NCBI GenBank assembly: GCA_900074885.1
Contig: FJUW01000018.1
Location: 255,748-319,747 of the forward strand
Length of the DNA stretch: 64,000 nt
Direction of reading: 5' to 3'
Source: Rhynchosporium graminicola
Lineage: Eukaryota; Ascomycota; Leotiomycetes; Helotiales; Ploettnerulaceae
Translations under genes and position numbers: made by a program
The notes under the pieces: model-generated
What the model saw: the letters and a program-made list of their open reading frames with translations, nothing else
What the model was told of the DNA's origin: nothing
Databases searched by the model: none
Shown: in pieces, positions 21,748 through 34,627 of the stretch
Layout: every line of letters begins with the position of its first letter
How positions within the stretch are numbered: the first letter of the stretch is position 1

Positions 21748-22348
21748 AAGCTCTTCATGGCACCGCAACTCTCGATAGGATTTCTCATGTGATACATACA
21801 CTCAGACTCTTTGCCATGATCTTCAATACAGCCCGATCGCTTTAAATTGGGGAGCTTAAACACTTGACGGGCACATCTAATCGAAGGGGACGTCAAATTC
21901 TGTTGGTGAAATATCGAGTGGCGATTGCGGATTTGTACAAAATAATTGATTGCTTAGTAGTCATCGAACTTCTGACGGCCTACCTGTGTTGGATTTACCC
22001 GAAGAGAGTAAACAAAAGACAACGAGCAGGGCTCGCTTAGATTCGGTTGGATGGCAGGGGGCAAGAGAAACAATGACGGCGATAAGAACTTCTACTGATT
22101 AATCTGATTACTATTGATTTCATATTCAAAAACGTGACTCCCACGCTACAAAGTGTAACTCCATATGCATATGCGCAGCGCCCATGTGCCCGTGTATTAA
22201 CACCAATCATATCGACACGATCAAAAAATACTCAAGAGAGCAACGATCCATGTGCTCTTCAAACCAGCAAACGCCTTAAATCCCCGGAACAGCCTTGAAA
22301 AGTAAGTTTTCAGCACACTCCATACCCAGAGACATCCATTACATCTGT
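21748..22348. other. Intergenic between convergent GARS relic and aquaporin
   Basis: About 0.6 kb in the position where an AIRS domain would follow if the purine gene were complete; I see no trace of AIRS motifs here. No gene recognised. Confidence 0.6.
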
Positions 22349-23531
22349 CTAATACCCAGCCCTCCGCTCTTCAACTTTCTTCTCATGATCATTTGGCAGC
22401 GCAGCCTTTGTGTTCTGCACACTCGCCAATCCTGGACCAGCAGTGCCATTCGTACGCGTATCTGTAGTGGCCTGGCTACTGGTAGTCTCATTACCTAAAG
22501 GTGCTCCCATATCCTGGGCTTCCTTGTAGGTTTGAGCTTCGAGGTCCTTGTTGGCCTGTTTCTCCTCGGCAGTCTCTTCACCGTTGACAGTGGTGTATTC
22601 GAGAGCTTTGATGAGCTTGAATTCGAGGACCGCCAGAACGGAACCCGCCATTGGACCGACCCAGTAGATCCATTGCGTAGATGCGAAGGACTTTGTGACG
22701 ACGGCGGGTGCGAATGAGCGAGCCGGGTTTAAGGAACCTCCTGTCCAGAAAACACCTATCATGTCGTTAGGATATGTGGGATACATGGGCTGTGAGGGAT
22801 AGCTTACCAGTCATCTCCGCAATGAAGAGAGCAAGTCCAATACCGACGGGTGCGATGAAATTACCAGTGTGCTTCTCTGCAGCCAACATAAAGATAGTGA
22901 AGACAAGGGACATGGTGAAGAGCATCTCAATGATCACACCTTGAGCGATCGTCGTGGTGGCACTGAGTTCCGTACTGACATTGAGACCACCAGTAAAAAG
23001 AGCGGAGACTATCGCAGCAGCGGCAATCGCAGCTACGATTTGTGTGACGAAGAGGAGAATTGCTCGGATAATAGTGATAGCTCCGATGAGGTACATTCCA
23101 ACTGTGACGGCAGGGTCTAGAAAGATGAAGTCAGCAACCATGTCTTCTTTACCAAAGGCTCGACACCGGAACAGCCAGAAGGTGGGTAAACACTTACTGA
23201 ACAAGCCACCTGAGATTCTGAAGAAAGTCCAAGCATTGACAGCCAGCGAGAACCCAAACGCAAGAGAGATGTACAGCAACTGCTGTGGGGTCTTTTGAGC
23301 TGTAGTCGTGATGACCGTGGTGCCTGTGTTGGGGTTTGACGAGACATTGGCGACTTGTGTGCCTGCAAAAGCGAAGAACAAGAACAGAAGCGTTCCGACG
23401 AACTCTCCGATCACTGCGACGACATGTCCGCGAATGTTTGGTGGAAGAGCATGAAGAGCCTGTTTGACGAGCCTGGCAGCGGCATGAGCTGCTTTACTGT
23501 TGTTGTGATGGCCAACCGCTTTGGTAAGCAT
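22349..23531 (-). CDS. Aquaporin (major intrinsic protein family)
   Basis: Minus strand, three exons: 23531-23198, 23116-22808 and 22755-22349, giving 349 residues. Six transmembrane helices begin with HVVAVIGEFVGTLLFLFFAF. The first NPA box is assembled across intron 1 (GGLF-NPAVTVGM, Asn112), the second across the start of exon 3 (WTGGSLNPARSF, Asn224). The Arg after the second NPA, part of the selectivity filter, is present. The sequence looks like an orthodox water channel rather than an aquaglyceroporin, whose second box usually carries Asp after it (NPARD). The hydrophilic C-terminal tail of about 95 residues is rich in Glu, Thr and Asn. Fungal aquaporins act at the plasma membrane and some move hydrogen peroxide; which applies here is not shown by sequence. 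Confidence 0.92.
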
Positions 23532-25721
23532 GTTGCCGGTCTCGTATAATCAGTTAGAAAAGACAAGAATGGTAATGATGTCTCGGAGATACGAGGGCAG
23601 GGGATTGCAGATTCGTTGCAAGGGGGGAGAGCCAAGAAGTTACGATATATACAGAGAAGCAACATTCAGAGAGTCCACCTCCTTATACCCCAGACCGGTT
23701 CAGCAGCCACGGTCAGCGAGGGCGATGACGACCCCGTTACAGAATGTCTCTAGAAGCACTAAATGCCCAAAACAAAACAGGTATTTTGGAAGCCAGCCAG
23801 TCTTTACCTGCCTAGCTTCCACTAACTACTACTCGCGTCAACCCCAGAGCTAGGGCGAACTCTCCGTCATTGACTCACTGCTTGGACCCAAGAGAGCTCC
23901 CTCCGTCCAGCCACCCACATCTCACAGGCAAACTCTATTCTATCCAACATCCCACCACCCGCACTGACGAAGTGCCGGAGCGAGAAGTCTTCGTATCAGC
24001 CACCAGCAGCAGTGCGGTGTAAAGGGATCACAAGCACAAGTCCAGAACAGACAAGAGGTCTCGGACATCGCTCGTCATCGGTGTGGCGGGGAATATAAAG
24101 AGCACGAGCGCCACAAAGGGCGTCCGTCACTTTGATCTCGAGACTTACCGCAACTTGACCTAGAGATATACTCTCGGCAAGGCGTCCCACTGGCAGATCT
24201 ACCTAGATATGAAGAGTAAGTACATACATATATGATCGACGTCGCCTAATTAGCGAGATCGAGCGTGAGATCTCCCCTCCCTCCCCTTTGACGTCGAGCG
24301 AGTGAGCAAGCGACCGGAAACTCATCTCCGTAATTCGAGAAGAGGCTTGAAGAATCACAATGATAGGTTTCAATTTCCTTCCTCGGAGAGAAATGGAACA
24401 TTTATATGTCATTTACGATCACTAATACGCTAGATATTCGTCGCAGTTGCCAGCCACAAACCGAAGTACCAATAATAAAGCACACACACACCTTCCTTCC
24501 TTCCTTCAGATCCGTCCCTGCGAGCCCGAATAGCCGGTCAGAATGAGCTACTGCATTACAGGCCTTTTCAAAATCTCGAAAATCTCCAGTGATAAATCTC
24601 GGGAATCAAAGATCGAAACCCACCATCACTCGCGACCGGAGTCTAGAACGCCCGTCCGTGGGCTGGAATCTGAGCGGTCGGTCGAGCCTTATCGCATTAA
24701 GCATTCATTACCAGTAGCAGCAAAATTTGGCGCCTGACACCCGCCCTATCCCCTCAAATGCAAATGTGGTGAATAAACTCAAACCAACCTCTTCTGCCTT
24801 GAGCTTCAGCATTTCGTGGACCTTGTCGGCCTACAGCGGCGTCTATCAGAAGCGGTAAAATTCACGTGTAACGAATTGCGAGATTCCATACATGAGAATT
24901 CCTAGCCAGCCACTAGCATTACCCATGTATCTTACTGAAGTTTCCTCGAGATGATGCTCTTATTAATGCAACTTCGATAAATAGACTGAACATAAACGAT
25001 GGAATACCACAGACCAATACTCAACGCTTTAATCACGTGTCCCGATAATCAAAGTTGGGGGAATACTGAGCTATACTGTAAAAGTGAGCCACTAGCTTCG
25101 GGCCACAGGCGTCATTTCTTGGCTGCAAGATTCGAATGTGTCGGGGTTAGCTCCGCTTCCTAGTAAGTATATACTGCACTTAGTGAGAAGGAGATACTAC
25201 CTTGCGTCTGCTAAGATTTCATGAGCTTCGATCTTGGTTCTTCCTTGACCCTAAGTCAATATCATTCACATCCTCATCACGGATGTCGGCGACTAGCGCG
25301 TTTCCTTCAAGCTGTCTTGATTATTTCAATTTTAGACAATTTACTATCTGTTCCAAAGTTCGAATTATAACAAGTGGGGATGAAGCGCAATCTCAGTGGG
25401 GCTAATATCACGTCCGACCGAGATTTAGAAGCCCGTATGGTAGTGGGAATAGCATGTTTTCTTTTTCCCATAGTAGTCTCTGCTTCAGCTCTCAAACTCA
25501 TTTCTCTACAGCTGAACCAAGCCGGATATTCCTCTCCCTAAACATCAACCAACGAATTGCCCTTTTGCGATTCAGCATTATCATTCTGCGGAAGCTCCAA
25601 TAGCTTTGCTCGACTTCATTAAGTTCGGTCCGGCCAGGCCCCGAATCCAAAACTCCAGCAAGTAGCCCTCGTTCACTGTACACGAGAACACCTTTTTCTC
25701 CTTTTCATGATCCTGTACACA
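23532..25721. other. Intergenic stretch of 2.2 kb, no gene recognised
   Basis: Holds the aquaporin promoter at its left end and the 3' side of the GATA-factor gene at its right end. A short CA and CTTC iteration is present near 24481-24510. No supported coding region on either strand. Confidence 0.6.
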
Positions 25722-27586
25722 CTACTCCCCCGTTCCCAATTCTTCCAATTCCCGTTCTTTCGCTCTAAGCGCTTCTCTCATATTTTCCGCTTCCAATCTG
25801 AGCATCTCCCTTCTCTCTGATTTACTTCTGTCGCCCTCGATCTGCTGCTCTCTTTCCCTACTCCTGTCCGCAGTTCCTGAACTATTTGCGTTTCTCATAT
25901 TTGGGCTCTGGCTGCCTCTATATCCTGGACTGCGTCTTCCAGCTCGTGCGTCTGATTCAGACTCGGTGTATCCTGGATTGAGGATGGATTTGATAGAGCT
26001 GAGACGTTTGGGCTGGGTAGAGTTGGCATTTACATTATCAGTCGATATAGGCGGTAGCTGATCCATTTCGGTAGTTGAAAAGGAGCGTTTCCGCGAAGGA
26101 GAAAGGAAAGAGTGCGGTGAAACTGAAGGCTTCTGATGTATAGGCGGCGGGTAGGATGTCATTGGCGGTAATCGATTCTCGTTATTTAGCGAGTTGGGAT
26201 GATCGTGTGAGTGTGTGTGAGATGATGATGCATAAGCTGTCAGATCGGAACTTGGTCCGGACTGGTTGCGACTTGATGACACTGGGTCGGGAAGAAAGGA
26301 GCGGGCTTGATCGTCGCGGAGCCGGAGTCCAAGGTTCACAGAGCCGTCGGGGTTGATGGTGCCACGGGCTGTCTCCTGAGATGATGATGGGTGTTCTGGC
26401 TCTGGTGAGCCTAGTGTTGTACTTGCTACATCTGACGCTTGTGTTCCTTGGGATGCGGGAACAACACGCTTCCGACGTTTGATGACTGATTTCTTCATCG
26501 TGACTGGGCGGTGGACACCATGCAGCTTGTAGTATAGACCTACAATTGTGAGAATGATTCATCAAATCGAAAAGTATAAACTTACCACACGCGTTGCATA
26601 TGGTATGGCCACTTTCGTCCCTGCGCCATAAAGGGGTGATAGTTGTCCCACAATTTTGGCAGGCTACAACAACGGTTGTATTTGGTTGCTGGATAGTGAG
26701 AGTTGTGACATCTATTGGTGAAGGGGCATCTGTTTGTTGGTCGTTTCGCGGCTGTGATGGAGCCGGAGACCCCTGGGAAGCCGAAACTTGAGCAGTCTTT
26801 GACACTCTATTATTGAAAGCTGGACATCCACTGCATCCTTCAGCGCCTCCGGTTCCGTTACACCTACCGCCACCAGGACATGATCCTTCAGAAGCATGAT
26901 CTGCTGTCACATATGTAGCACCAGCCGAAACGTTTGCGCTGGGTCCAGATCTTGATGGAGATAACCTTCTTGGCTCTGGGGTATGCTGACCTGAATGAAC
27001 CATAGAAGGAGGTCGCTTTAGATTCGTTGGTCTTGACGCGTTTCGTGCTTTCAAGTATAGACCACAGGCGTTGCATATCGTAGCACCTTGTGGAGATCGC
27101 CGCCATAACGGTGTTCTACTCGTTCCGCAATTACTACGAGCATCAGCCAATGGTTAGACAGTCAGAATACAGGATTCTCTACCTGCATACTTGACCGCTT
27201 GGAGCAGCATCGTATTGGGTGGAGGAGACTGGTGCATAAGACTGCTCTCTCTGGCTTTGCTCTTCTGAAGCCGAGCCTGGTGTTATTTGACGCATTTTAT
27301 CTGTTGATGGACTCATGGAAGAAGGCCTTTGAGAATCATATCTTGGTGATGGAGTATCTCCAGAGACGTCTCGTTGACCCTGTGAGTGCCCTAGCAGTTG
27401 CTGGGCAAGTTCAATTTCTTCCCTAGATCGTTCCCTAGCTGGTAATGATGTTCGGAGAGGGAATGATTCTTCCATTCGCTCCTGCGAAGACGGATTTCTA
27501 TCAACCATCTCACCAAATGGGTGAGATGAACTAAGGTGATCCGACATGAAGTCAGTCCCGGAGATTTGCCGAACCACACAGGACAT
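25722..27586 (-). CDS. sreA: GATA transcription factor of the SreA/SRE/Urbs1 iron-repressor type
   Basis: Minus strand, three exons: 27586-27183, 27133-26586 and 26539-25722, giving 589 residues. Two GATA zinc fingers are present, finger 1 from Cys134 ([14 protein letters not shown]...CNAC) and finger 2 from Cys293 ([14 protein letters not shown]...CNAC). Between them lies the conserved cysteine-rich segment [18 protein letters not shown] with four Cys (220, 226, 235, 238), the hallmark of siderophore-regulating GATA factors and thought to sense iron. A C-terminal coiled coil ([21 protein letters not shown]) matches SreA orthologues. In Aspergillus and Neurospora this factor represses siderophore synthesis and iron uptake when iron is plentiful. 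Both introns interrupt fingers; intron 1 splits the first CxxC. The upstream-most ATG was used; Met at 27547 (MSDHLSSS) is an alternative start. Confidence 0.92.
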
Positions 27587-28839
27587 CGATGGACAACGAG
27601 CCCGCGTGTGGCAATATCCAGAAGGAGCTTGAGCTCTTTGGTTGATGTTGCACTAGAGAAAGATCAAATGTGGGAACTCAAGCGATCCAGATATTATCAA
27701 GACGACAGGATAATTCGAACGCAGGTTGAGAAATGGCGCTGTGCCAAGGAAGCGACAGACCCAAATATGCAACGAGAGCTGAATTCGTGGTGCACTGTGA
27801 ATTAGCTTTTGCTCTGTGTTGACTGCTAAGCGGCTTGTGACTACCAAAATATAGAATGATACGCAGTAGCGGGGAAGCTGTAATGAATAATGGTAGCGTC
27901 AAGACCTCAGGAATGGTCGAGAAGTCGTAACCGTCATAAAATAACGGCTTTAGAACCGGATGCAAAGTACAAGACGATCGAGGTGACCAGGTGGTTAGTC
28001 GCTCGAGTGATTTCAGTGGCGTGGTTGTGGTTTGCATTCGACGGACAGTGATAAATTAGAGACGCCAAGGGAATTCAATACTGAAGACGGCAATCCTGCT
28101 AGCCAACACCAATTGAATGGTTGGTTCTTGCCAAGATCTCGAATCCGTCACGGTGATCTGGCTATACCAAGGTGAGGCGATCCCGATGTGATCGAGATCA
28201 CAAAGTCGTATTGAGATTTCCAAGCACGGAACAGGGACGTGTAGATGGATCCTCAGTGACTTAGTGACTCCAGGGGTGCGAATGAAATCCACTGCAGCTC
28301 TCCAGCCTGAAATAAGGCCGTTGATTCTCACTAAAAACACAAGAATGTTTTAATCCCGTGCGATCCGTTCTTGCTGTTTCCTGTTGGGACGCTTTGATAT
28401 TGAGAGGTGTGAAGAATGCCTGAGCCTCCCTCCTGAAGTGCTGACTCTGACTCGGGCAGCTTGACTCTCGCCTGCTTGCTAGGCCCTCATCCCCTGAGCC
28501 TCTCCCCTATCACCTTTTTAGATGAGAGCTTGATTGAAATGGTCCAAGGCAGATCCAACAACTGGGTCGCTTTGGCTCAGAATCCGATGTTGGTGATGTT
28601 GGTTGATAGTCCTCCTCTCACACTTTTGTGCACCGGTTGAATGATGAACAGCTTCAGTCCGGCTTCGGCCAGGACTCGCTCAGTGACAGACGGCGAAGGT
28701 TTAATTAAGATGAAGCTTCAATATGCATGCTGTCCTGCGCTGCGATGCGATGCGATACTGCGATGAGACAATCCGCGGGGGCTACAGGCAGTCGGGTGTG
28801 AAGCAGGTATAGAGAGAAGGTCGTATTGAGTAGGTGACG

Positions 28840-28866
28840 GTGGTAGTGGTAGTGGTAGTGGTAGTG
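28840..28866. repeat. (GGTAGT)n hexanucleotide array
   Basis: About four and a half units of GGTAGT. Nearby, at about 28740-28756, GCGAT/GATGC units also iterate. Non-coding microsatellite in the upstream region of sreA. Confidence 0.85.
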
Positions 28867-28950
28867 TTGCAGTCAGTAAGCGTGGTTGAAGGCAGAACAC
28901 GTCCGGCCATCATCACGTTTCGCTCTTTGGTTGGGTGGTTAAAATCGTCG

Positions 28951-28983
28951 TACTGTACTGTACTGTACTGTACAGTACTGTAC
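28951..28983. repeat. (TACTG)n array forming a palindrome
   Basis: Four TACTG units run into TACAG and TACTGTAC, so the array is nearly self-complementary around GTACAGTAC and could form a hairpin. Short related GTACAGTACC-like pieces recur near 29465-29485. Confidence 0.85.
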
Positions 28984-31087
28984 GGGGTTTAGCGTCAAAT
29001 CTAATCTCCCGCTCCGTGTCGGTTTCTGCGGATCTTGATCGCTACCAGTCCCGCGGATTGGAAATCAACTCTTCTGGTTGGTCGGTCTGCCGCCATTGGT
29101 CGGATGTCGTAAGGTTCTAAGGTGGGTCTGCCCAGAGATAAGGCCAATCGTGGTCTAGCTTATCTTCAGGGACCAACATCAGTCCTATCCCATCCATTTT
29201 ACGGTGCTACTTCCGAATCCGGGGCTTGAATGTCACTGATCTCTGGGTTATGGGCGTGCACAAAGCGACGTTTTGGAGACCTTCAACGTTCACCATTAGC
29301 GTTACATCAAGATTGTACTCATTCAAACAAAGATTGGCGCCCTTACTTGCTTGGTATTTGGTGTTGTTTTGCCTGGACTTTGGCACATCTCCTTTCCCTA
29401 GTATCCTGTAGTGTAGATGAGCAAGCTAGATCTGGCAAGACCCGGACATTTCTCTACGGACTACTGTAGGTACAGTACCGTACCGACATCTCTACTTGTA
29501 CGAACTGATCAGATTTCAAATCTCTCGGCCCGAAGCTCGGGATGAGTGTGATTTTGTCGGTTATTCCGTGTCCGGCGAATCAAATGATCGATATTACGAG
29601 ATCAGATCTGGCGAGCTAGAAGTTGAAGGTCTTAGACCACCGGTGACGTCTTAGGAACTTGACCCGCCGACGTGATAATCATGAAGAGAATACTGTTCCA
29701 TTGTGTGGTGCTGATTTGTTAGTACGTCACACGATGCGGTATCATAAGTCAGTTGATTCTATTTTCTCTTTTGTTTCTCCCGGTTGGGCTTTGAATCTCG
29801 ATCGTCCCATGTAATTTTATTACGCGTCACATTTTAAGGGAACTGCTTTGAAATCTCCCTCAACCGTTACTTCTTCTCAAGTTCAATCGCTGTCTTTGCT
29901 CTCCTCTATATACTAATCTTGGTTACTTCCGACCCGAAGTCGGATCATTTTTCGAGATATAATCACCTGCCATTATTACATCGTCTAACACCTCCACCGA
30001 CCGCGAATCCCAAGACTTAGCAGGCACCCAACGGTCCACGACGTTGAGCAAGTAGATGTGCAGCTCCCCTCGCTTATCTGCCGTGTATCGATACTCCGTC
30101 CGCTGAGAAAGGACCGCCAAAAACGTTTTAGTAACAATGTTTACTACAACCTTCATGAGTAATGTAATTTCACAACTTCTGGAAAGTACGACAGACAAAA
30201 ACGTTGAGCAGACAATGCTTATCGATTCTCGGAGCCAGGAGTACCAAAAACTTCGTCAGTGGTGGAAACCTCGTTGACCAGATACATATCGACTCGATCG
30301 TGTAACCAGGCGAGGCCAGCACTGAGCACGTTCTACTTCCACGAAAAGGATTTTATAACGTGAGTATCATATCTTCCGCTCAAGGATTTCTGCATGCTGA
30401 TCCGAGTTTGTCTGGACCGAACCCAAAACCAGGCAGCTAGTATGCGTTCAGTGAGTTCATTCATTAAATGTCTGGAATCCCCAGTCAACTGCTACAAGAT
30501 CTCGTAGTTGAGTCGCTGAGTTGCTGGAGACGTTATCAGAATTCCTTATTCCTACAAGGACTTCGGCAATCAGATTTTTGAGGAGTGCATGGCTTCTTCT
30601 GCTCCACTGTCACTTCCAATATGAAGTTGGCTTTCTAAAGGTCCAACTGATATGGAAGGCGGCAATAAAGTTCACCATACACTATAAGGGACTTCTTCCT
30701 CATATCATGTTACACTACAGCCAGATCTATGTTGTACCCCCAATTTCAGCATGAGTAAGCGATGAACAGACTTCCGTGGTTGAGAAATACTTCCAGAATG
30801 CAATGTCACGAACTTGGCACTCGACTTCCATGCAGAGGTCTCAGCCACCAGAGCAGGGCTGAGTCCTAGGAATCAAACAATATCATAGGTTATGTCTCAG
30901 AAGGATCGCTTGCGCTTTACCCGTGTACCAATAAGCCAAGCTGTCGGTGACCGTTTTCGTCCTCAAAAGCAGCTAGTCCCTCAGCCGCAAACCCACTTTT
31001 ACACCAGGCCGTACATCACAAATAAGTACATTCGAAAAACCTCAAGATGTCTTCGAAATACAATTATATTTCGACACTTGTTATAGA

Positions 31088-32993
31088 ATGGACAAAACGA
31101 CATACCATGCAGTCAACGAGACCGCCTCGAGGAATCGCCATGTCTCTCCAGCCCAACCACGCATGGGCGGTCAAAAAGGCGATATTATCTTCGCCTTCTC
31201 ACTCATGGCAATCCCCATGTCCCTATTCTCCGCCCTCCTTCTGGGCCTAATATTCTACTTCAAAGTATCATCACCCTTATCCGGCTCTCCCGAACTCCAA
31301 CTGCCTGGCGCTCCAACCCACGATAACGTGATATACGTAAACATCAGCGCCACGACGCTCACGACTGTCGCTTCGTGGAGCAGTACCCTCGCTCCTATCC
31401 TGGTAGGATGTGCGATCTCGTTGATTTCGTATCCGGTTGCGAACCGGATTTTGAGAGCTGGACAGAGTGGGAAAACGGGGGAATTACCGACGCCGTTTCA
31501 GCTGGGCTTGATGCTGAAGATGAGTACAAGTGGGAGCCCTCAGTCGTTGTGGAATTGGGTACTGTATGTTTGGGGATGGAGGGGGAAGAGAGCCGCTCAG
31601 GGTAGTCCGATGAAGTTAATGACTTCGATTTTGATTTTGGCCCTCATGCTCAGGTAAGAAAGGCTAAGTCGAGTATTGTGTGCAGGACTTGTAGAAGCTG
31701 AATACTTGCAGCACTTTGGTCTTTGCGGCGGATACCTGGTTTCACTTCACGACTAAATCGATCAATTTGACTCAGGTGTATCCCACGACGAGTGTGTTGA
31801 ATACCAGCGTTGGACTCATCCCGACCTGCTATAATGTCAATAGAACGTACCAAGGCGGTTGTACCTTGAATCAAGGAGGATCGGCTACGTTTCTCATGCA
31901 TGGACAGCAAGCTCAGAATGTAGTGGCGAACCTCTCTACGACTATGAGAGTCAACACGATCGCTTCCGGCAAAGACATCTTCACATATGTTGGCAACCCT
32001 CCAAAAGCAGCATTGTCAAATATAGACTACCAATCTCACACTTGGGGTTTGAAAACACAATGCACGCCCGTGACAAGCCAGTGTGTCAACGCAAGTCGTT
32101 CGTCCGTGGGAAAATACCTGGATTACAAATGTCCCTTTGCCATGGAAGGACGTGTATCTACCGACGCAGACGCCGCTTTTCAGAACCAATTCCAAATGGC
32201 CTACTTCACAAACTCACGCGCCTCAATCAACTATACAGGGACCACCAGCCTCGCCAACCCATACTACTTCGCAAGCCTTGCCCTCGTAAACCAAAACATC
32301 GGCCGAAGTCCCCTCCTCATAAACGATCCAGAAATAGCTAACTCCGGCCACGGCGCCAGCGTCATTGCCGTCTTCTGCAACACAACAGTCTACGATATCT
32401 TATACACCTCGCTTAACAATACCATCTCCCTCTTCGACATCAAGCCCGCCAATAGCACATTAACGAACATCATCGCCGGCACACAACAATACACCCGTGT
32501 AGGCGACCCGAATCTCATCCAGGGCTCTTCCATCGCCGCGCTCATCGGCAGCTCGGCGCAAGATGTTGCGGATGGGTTTGCGTTGACATATAGTCAGGTT
32601 GCGCTTGGTGTTGCGAGTGCAGCTTTTGAAGAGCGAGAGAGTGTGAGAGCGCAGAGGAGAGAGACGATATTAGTTGCGAAGGTGGGGGTGGTGTCGTTGG
32701 CGGCGCTTCTGGGCGCCAATATGGCTTTGGTGGTGCTGGGATGTGTGTTATTGGGATTTGCGGTGAAGGCGGGGAAGGGGGAAACGAGGGAGGTTCAGGC
32801 TAGGATGAGTGTTGGGGGAGTGGTAGCGAGCTTGTTTGAAGGGGAAAGGGGAGAGAGACCGGTGGTGGAGGTTGATGACCTTTTTGAGGAGAGGAAGGGT
32901 GGTCGTGCTGTTAGTGATGGGGCTGGCTTGAGGGTTGGAGTTGTCAAGACTGAGAGTGGTGGATGGAGATTTGGTGGTTTTAGGACTGGTTGA
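31088..32993 (+). CDS. Membrane protein of unknown function with large glycosylated loop
   Basis: Two exons, 31088-31653 and 31712-32993, give 615 residues. I do not recognise a family with a known function. Hydrophobic segments are seen at about 32-56 (IIFAFSLMAIPMSLFSALLL), 93-117 (TLAPILVGCAISLISY), 178-198 (SILILALMLSTLVFAAD) and 518-545 (VVSLAALLGANMALVVLGC). Between the third and fourth lies a region of about 320 residues with many Asn-X-Ser/Thr sites (NLT, NTS, NRT, NLS, NAS, NYT, NTT, NNT, NST) and several Cys, suggesting an extracellular, disulfide-bonded domain. The C-terminal tail of about 70 residues is hydrophilic and cytosolic in such a model. Proteins with this layout are frequent lineage-restricted hypotheticals in filamentous ascomycetes. 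Plasma-membrane location is inferred. Confidence 0.8.
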
Positions 32994-33822
32994 ATTGTGT
33001 ACCTAGGTAAAGAAGACATATCGAGCAGATTGCTTTCATCTCCACCTTTGGACGCAATGGAAAGTGCTAATGCCTGTTTGCCCGGCTGTTTCACGATATC
33101 CTAGGCGAAGCGTCGATGGAGAAGTGGATGGATGAGCTTCAAATTTGCACCGGGAGGGGAATGGTTCAAGTGAAGCTGCCTAAGCGATGCATTGATACTC
33201 TGAGTAGGTAGTTAGGCAGGTAGATAGGTAAGTAGCGTCATTTCTGCGCTAAGGATATCGATACCGATTTTTGATTTCAAGATTGTAAGGAGGATCATGT
33301 GAAAGGTACGGAGGAGGTACGAAGGTAGATGAAGCTCTGAATAGAGTGTTTGATTCAATTTGATGGGCAAGGTACCTCTACATCTCCTCTTCTCGTATCT
33401 ACACGTCTTGAGCCGAGGCGAGCCTCGCTCCATCTCAATTCTCTCGAGCCCCCTCCCCAGGTAGTGGATCTCCATCTTCATCTCCATCTTCATGTTTTCA
33501 ACTCCAACATCTACCATCTCCAAGGCACGGTGAAGCGCGGTGTCCCACGTACTATTTCCTTCTTCTCCCATACTCACAGCCCCCTGTCTCATCTCGCTGT
33601 CATGTAAATCCCATCCCATCTCGTTCCATCTTGTTCCACTTCATCTGCTTCTCGTTCGGTCAAAAGACTTGTCTCACTTCCCGTTCCTTCATTGTCGTCA
33701 TTGCCGTCACCAGCCGTCGTTTCTGCCTTTCCTTTCCCTCCTCGCTTCGTTCGCGTCCGCCCTCAATCTTAACGCACTCTTCTGCCAAAAAACGGAAGGA
33801 ACAGAGAACAGTCTCCCACAAC

Positions 33823-33861
33823 CAGCTCAACCAGCTCAACCGGCTCAACCGGCTCAACCAG
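33823..33861. repeat. Decanucleotide repeat, CAGCTCAACC/CGGCTCAACC
   Basis: Four direct units of ten bases, differing only at the second position (A or G). Non-coding context. Confidence 0.88.
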
Positions 33862-34604
33862 AAGTCCTCCAAACTTCAACGAACAGTGCAAACATACCGA
33901 GTAGGCGAGGCGCCCCTCCCAAGTGTAGGAACCCGTCATTTCCCCCTCCCATATCTCTTCTCACTTCTTTTACTTTCTTCTTCATACTGACCTTCTAGGT
34001 CTCTGCCCTATGGGTAGCAGCATGCTGGTTGGCGCCAGGAGCTCAACAAATTCCTCTGGTGGATCCTCAGCACCAGAGGATCTCGAACCTAGGCGTCGGC
34101 CTTATTTTTGATTTCCCTCTTCTTCGGAATATACTTTTTTCATTGTGATCTGTGCCTTGTGCATGGGCATGAAGGCATGGATGGGGAAGGTAGAGGGAAG
34201 AAGCGCAAATGAAGAAGACGTAGGACAAGAAGATACAGGCAGAAGATGAAAGGGAAGGAAGCATAAAATTGGGGAGAAGACGCGGGAGAGGTTGTAGAAT
34301 AGATATAAGAGGATGATGTAGAAAGTAAGAGGGGAAAAGAGGAGGATTCATATGGAAGAAGGAATGAAGGACGAAAGATGAAAACGGGAGAAATCGGGTT
34401 TTTATAATGAGAGTCAAGTCAAGTGAGTGTGTGTGAGCTTGTGGATTTCTTCGGTGACATCTTCACTATGATGTATATAAAGAGTCTGGGCAAAGGTTAT
34501 TAACCTGTCCGGTACCAAACTTTGGAGCAGCTAAATCGATTCACATATGGAAGTGAACTAGACTCAGATGGCTATCAATCCAGCTCGGCTACCACATCTT
34601 TCTC

Positions 34605-34627
34605 AGGTAGGTAGGTAGGTAGGTAGG
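34605..34627. repeat. (AGGT)n tetranucleotide array
   Basis: About five to six AGGT units, the complement of the ACCT array at 4263-4314. An ACCTAGGT palindrome occurs 80 bp further on at 34706-34713. Confidence 0.9.

Larger units (their letters stand above)
27587..31087. other. Intergenic stretch of 3.5 kb upstream of sreA
   Basis: Divergent promoter space between sreA (-) and the membrane-protein gene (+). Open frames such as 27678-28037 and 29923-30198 on the minus strand do not resemble known proteins. Contains short tandem arrays at 28840-28866 and 28951-28983. sreA may have a long leader here. Confidence 0.6.

Noticed and set aside
22869..23298. Plus-strand frames opposite the aquaporin gene
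   Set aside because: Shadows of transmembrane coding sequence on the minus strand.
29923..30198. 91-codon minus-strand frame in the sreA upstream region
   Set aside because: Somewhat protein-like (DRWVPAKSWDSRSVEVLDD) but no family recognised, no good start context and no neighbouring exons; kept out for lack of support.
33540..33998. 152-codon plus-strand frame, Ser/Pro/Phe-rich
   Set aside because: Pyrimidine-rich DNA with a decamer repeat explains the open frame; composition is not protein-like.
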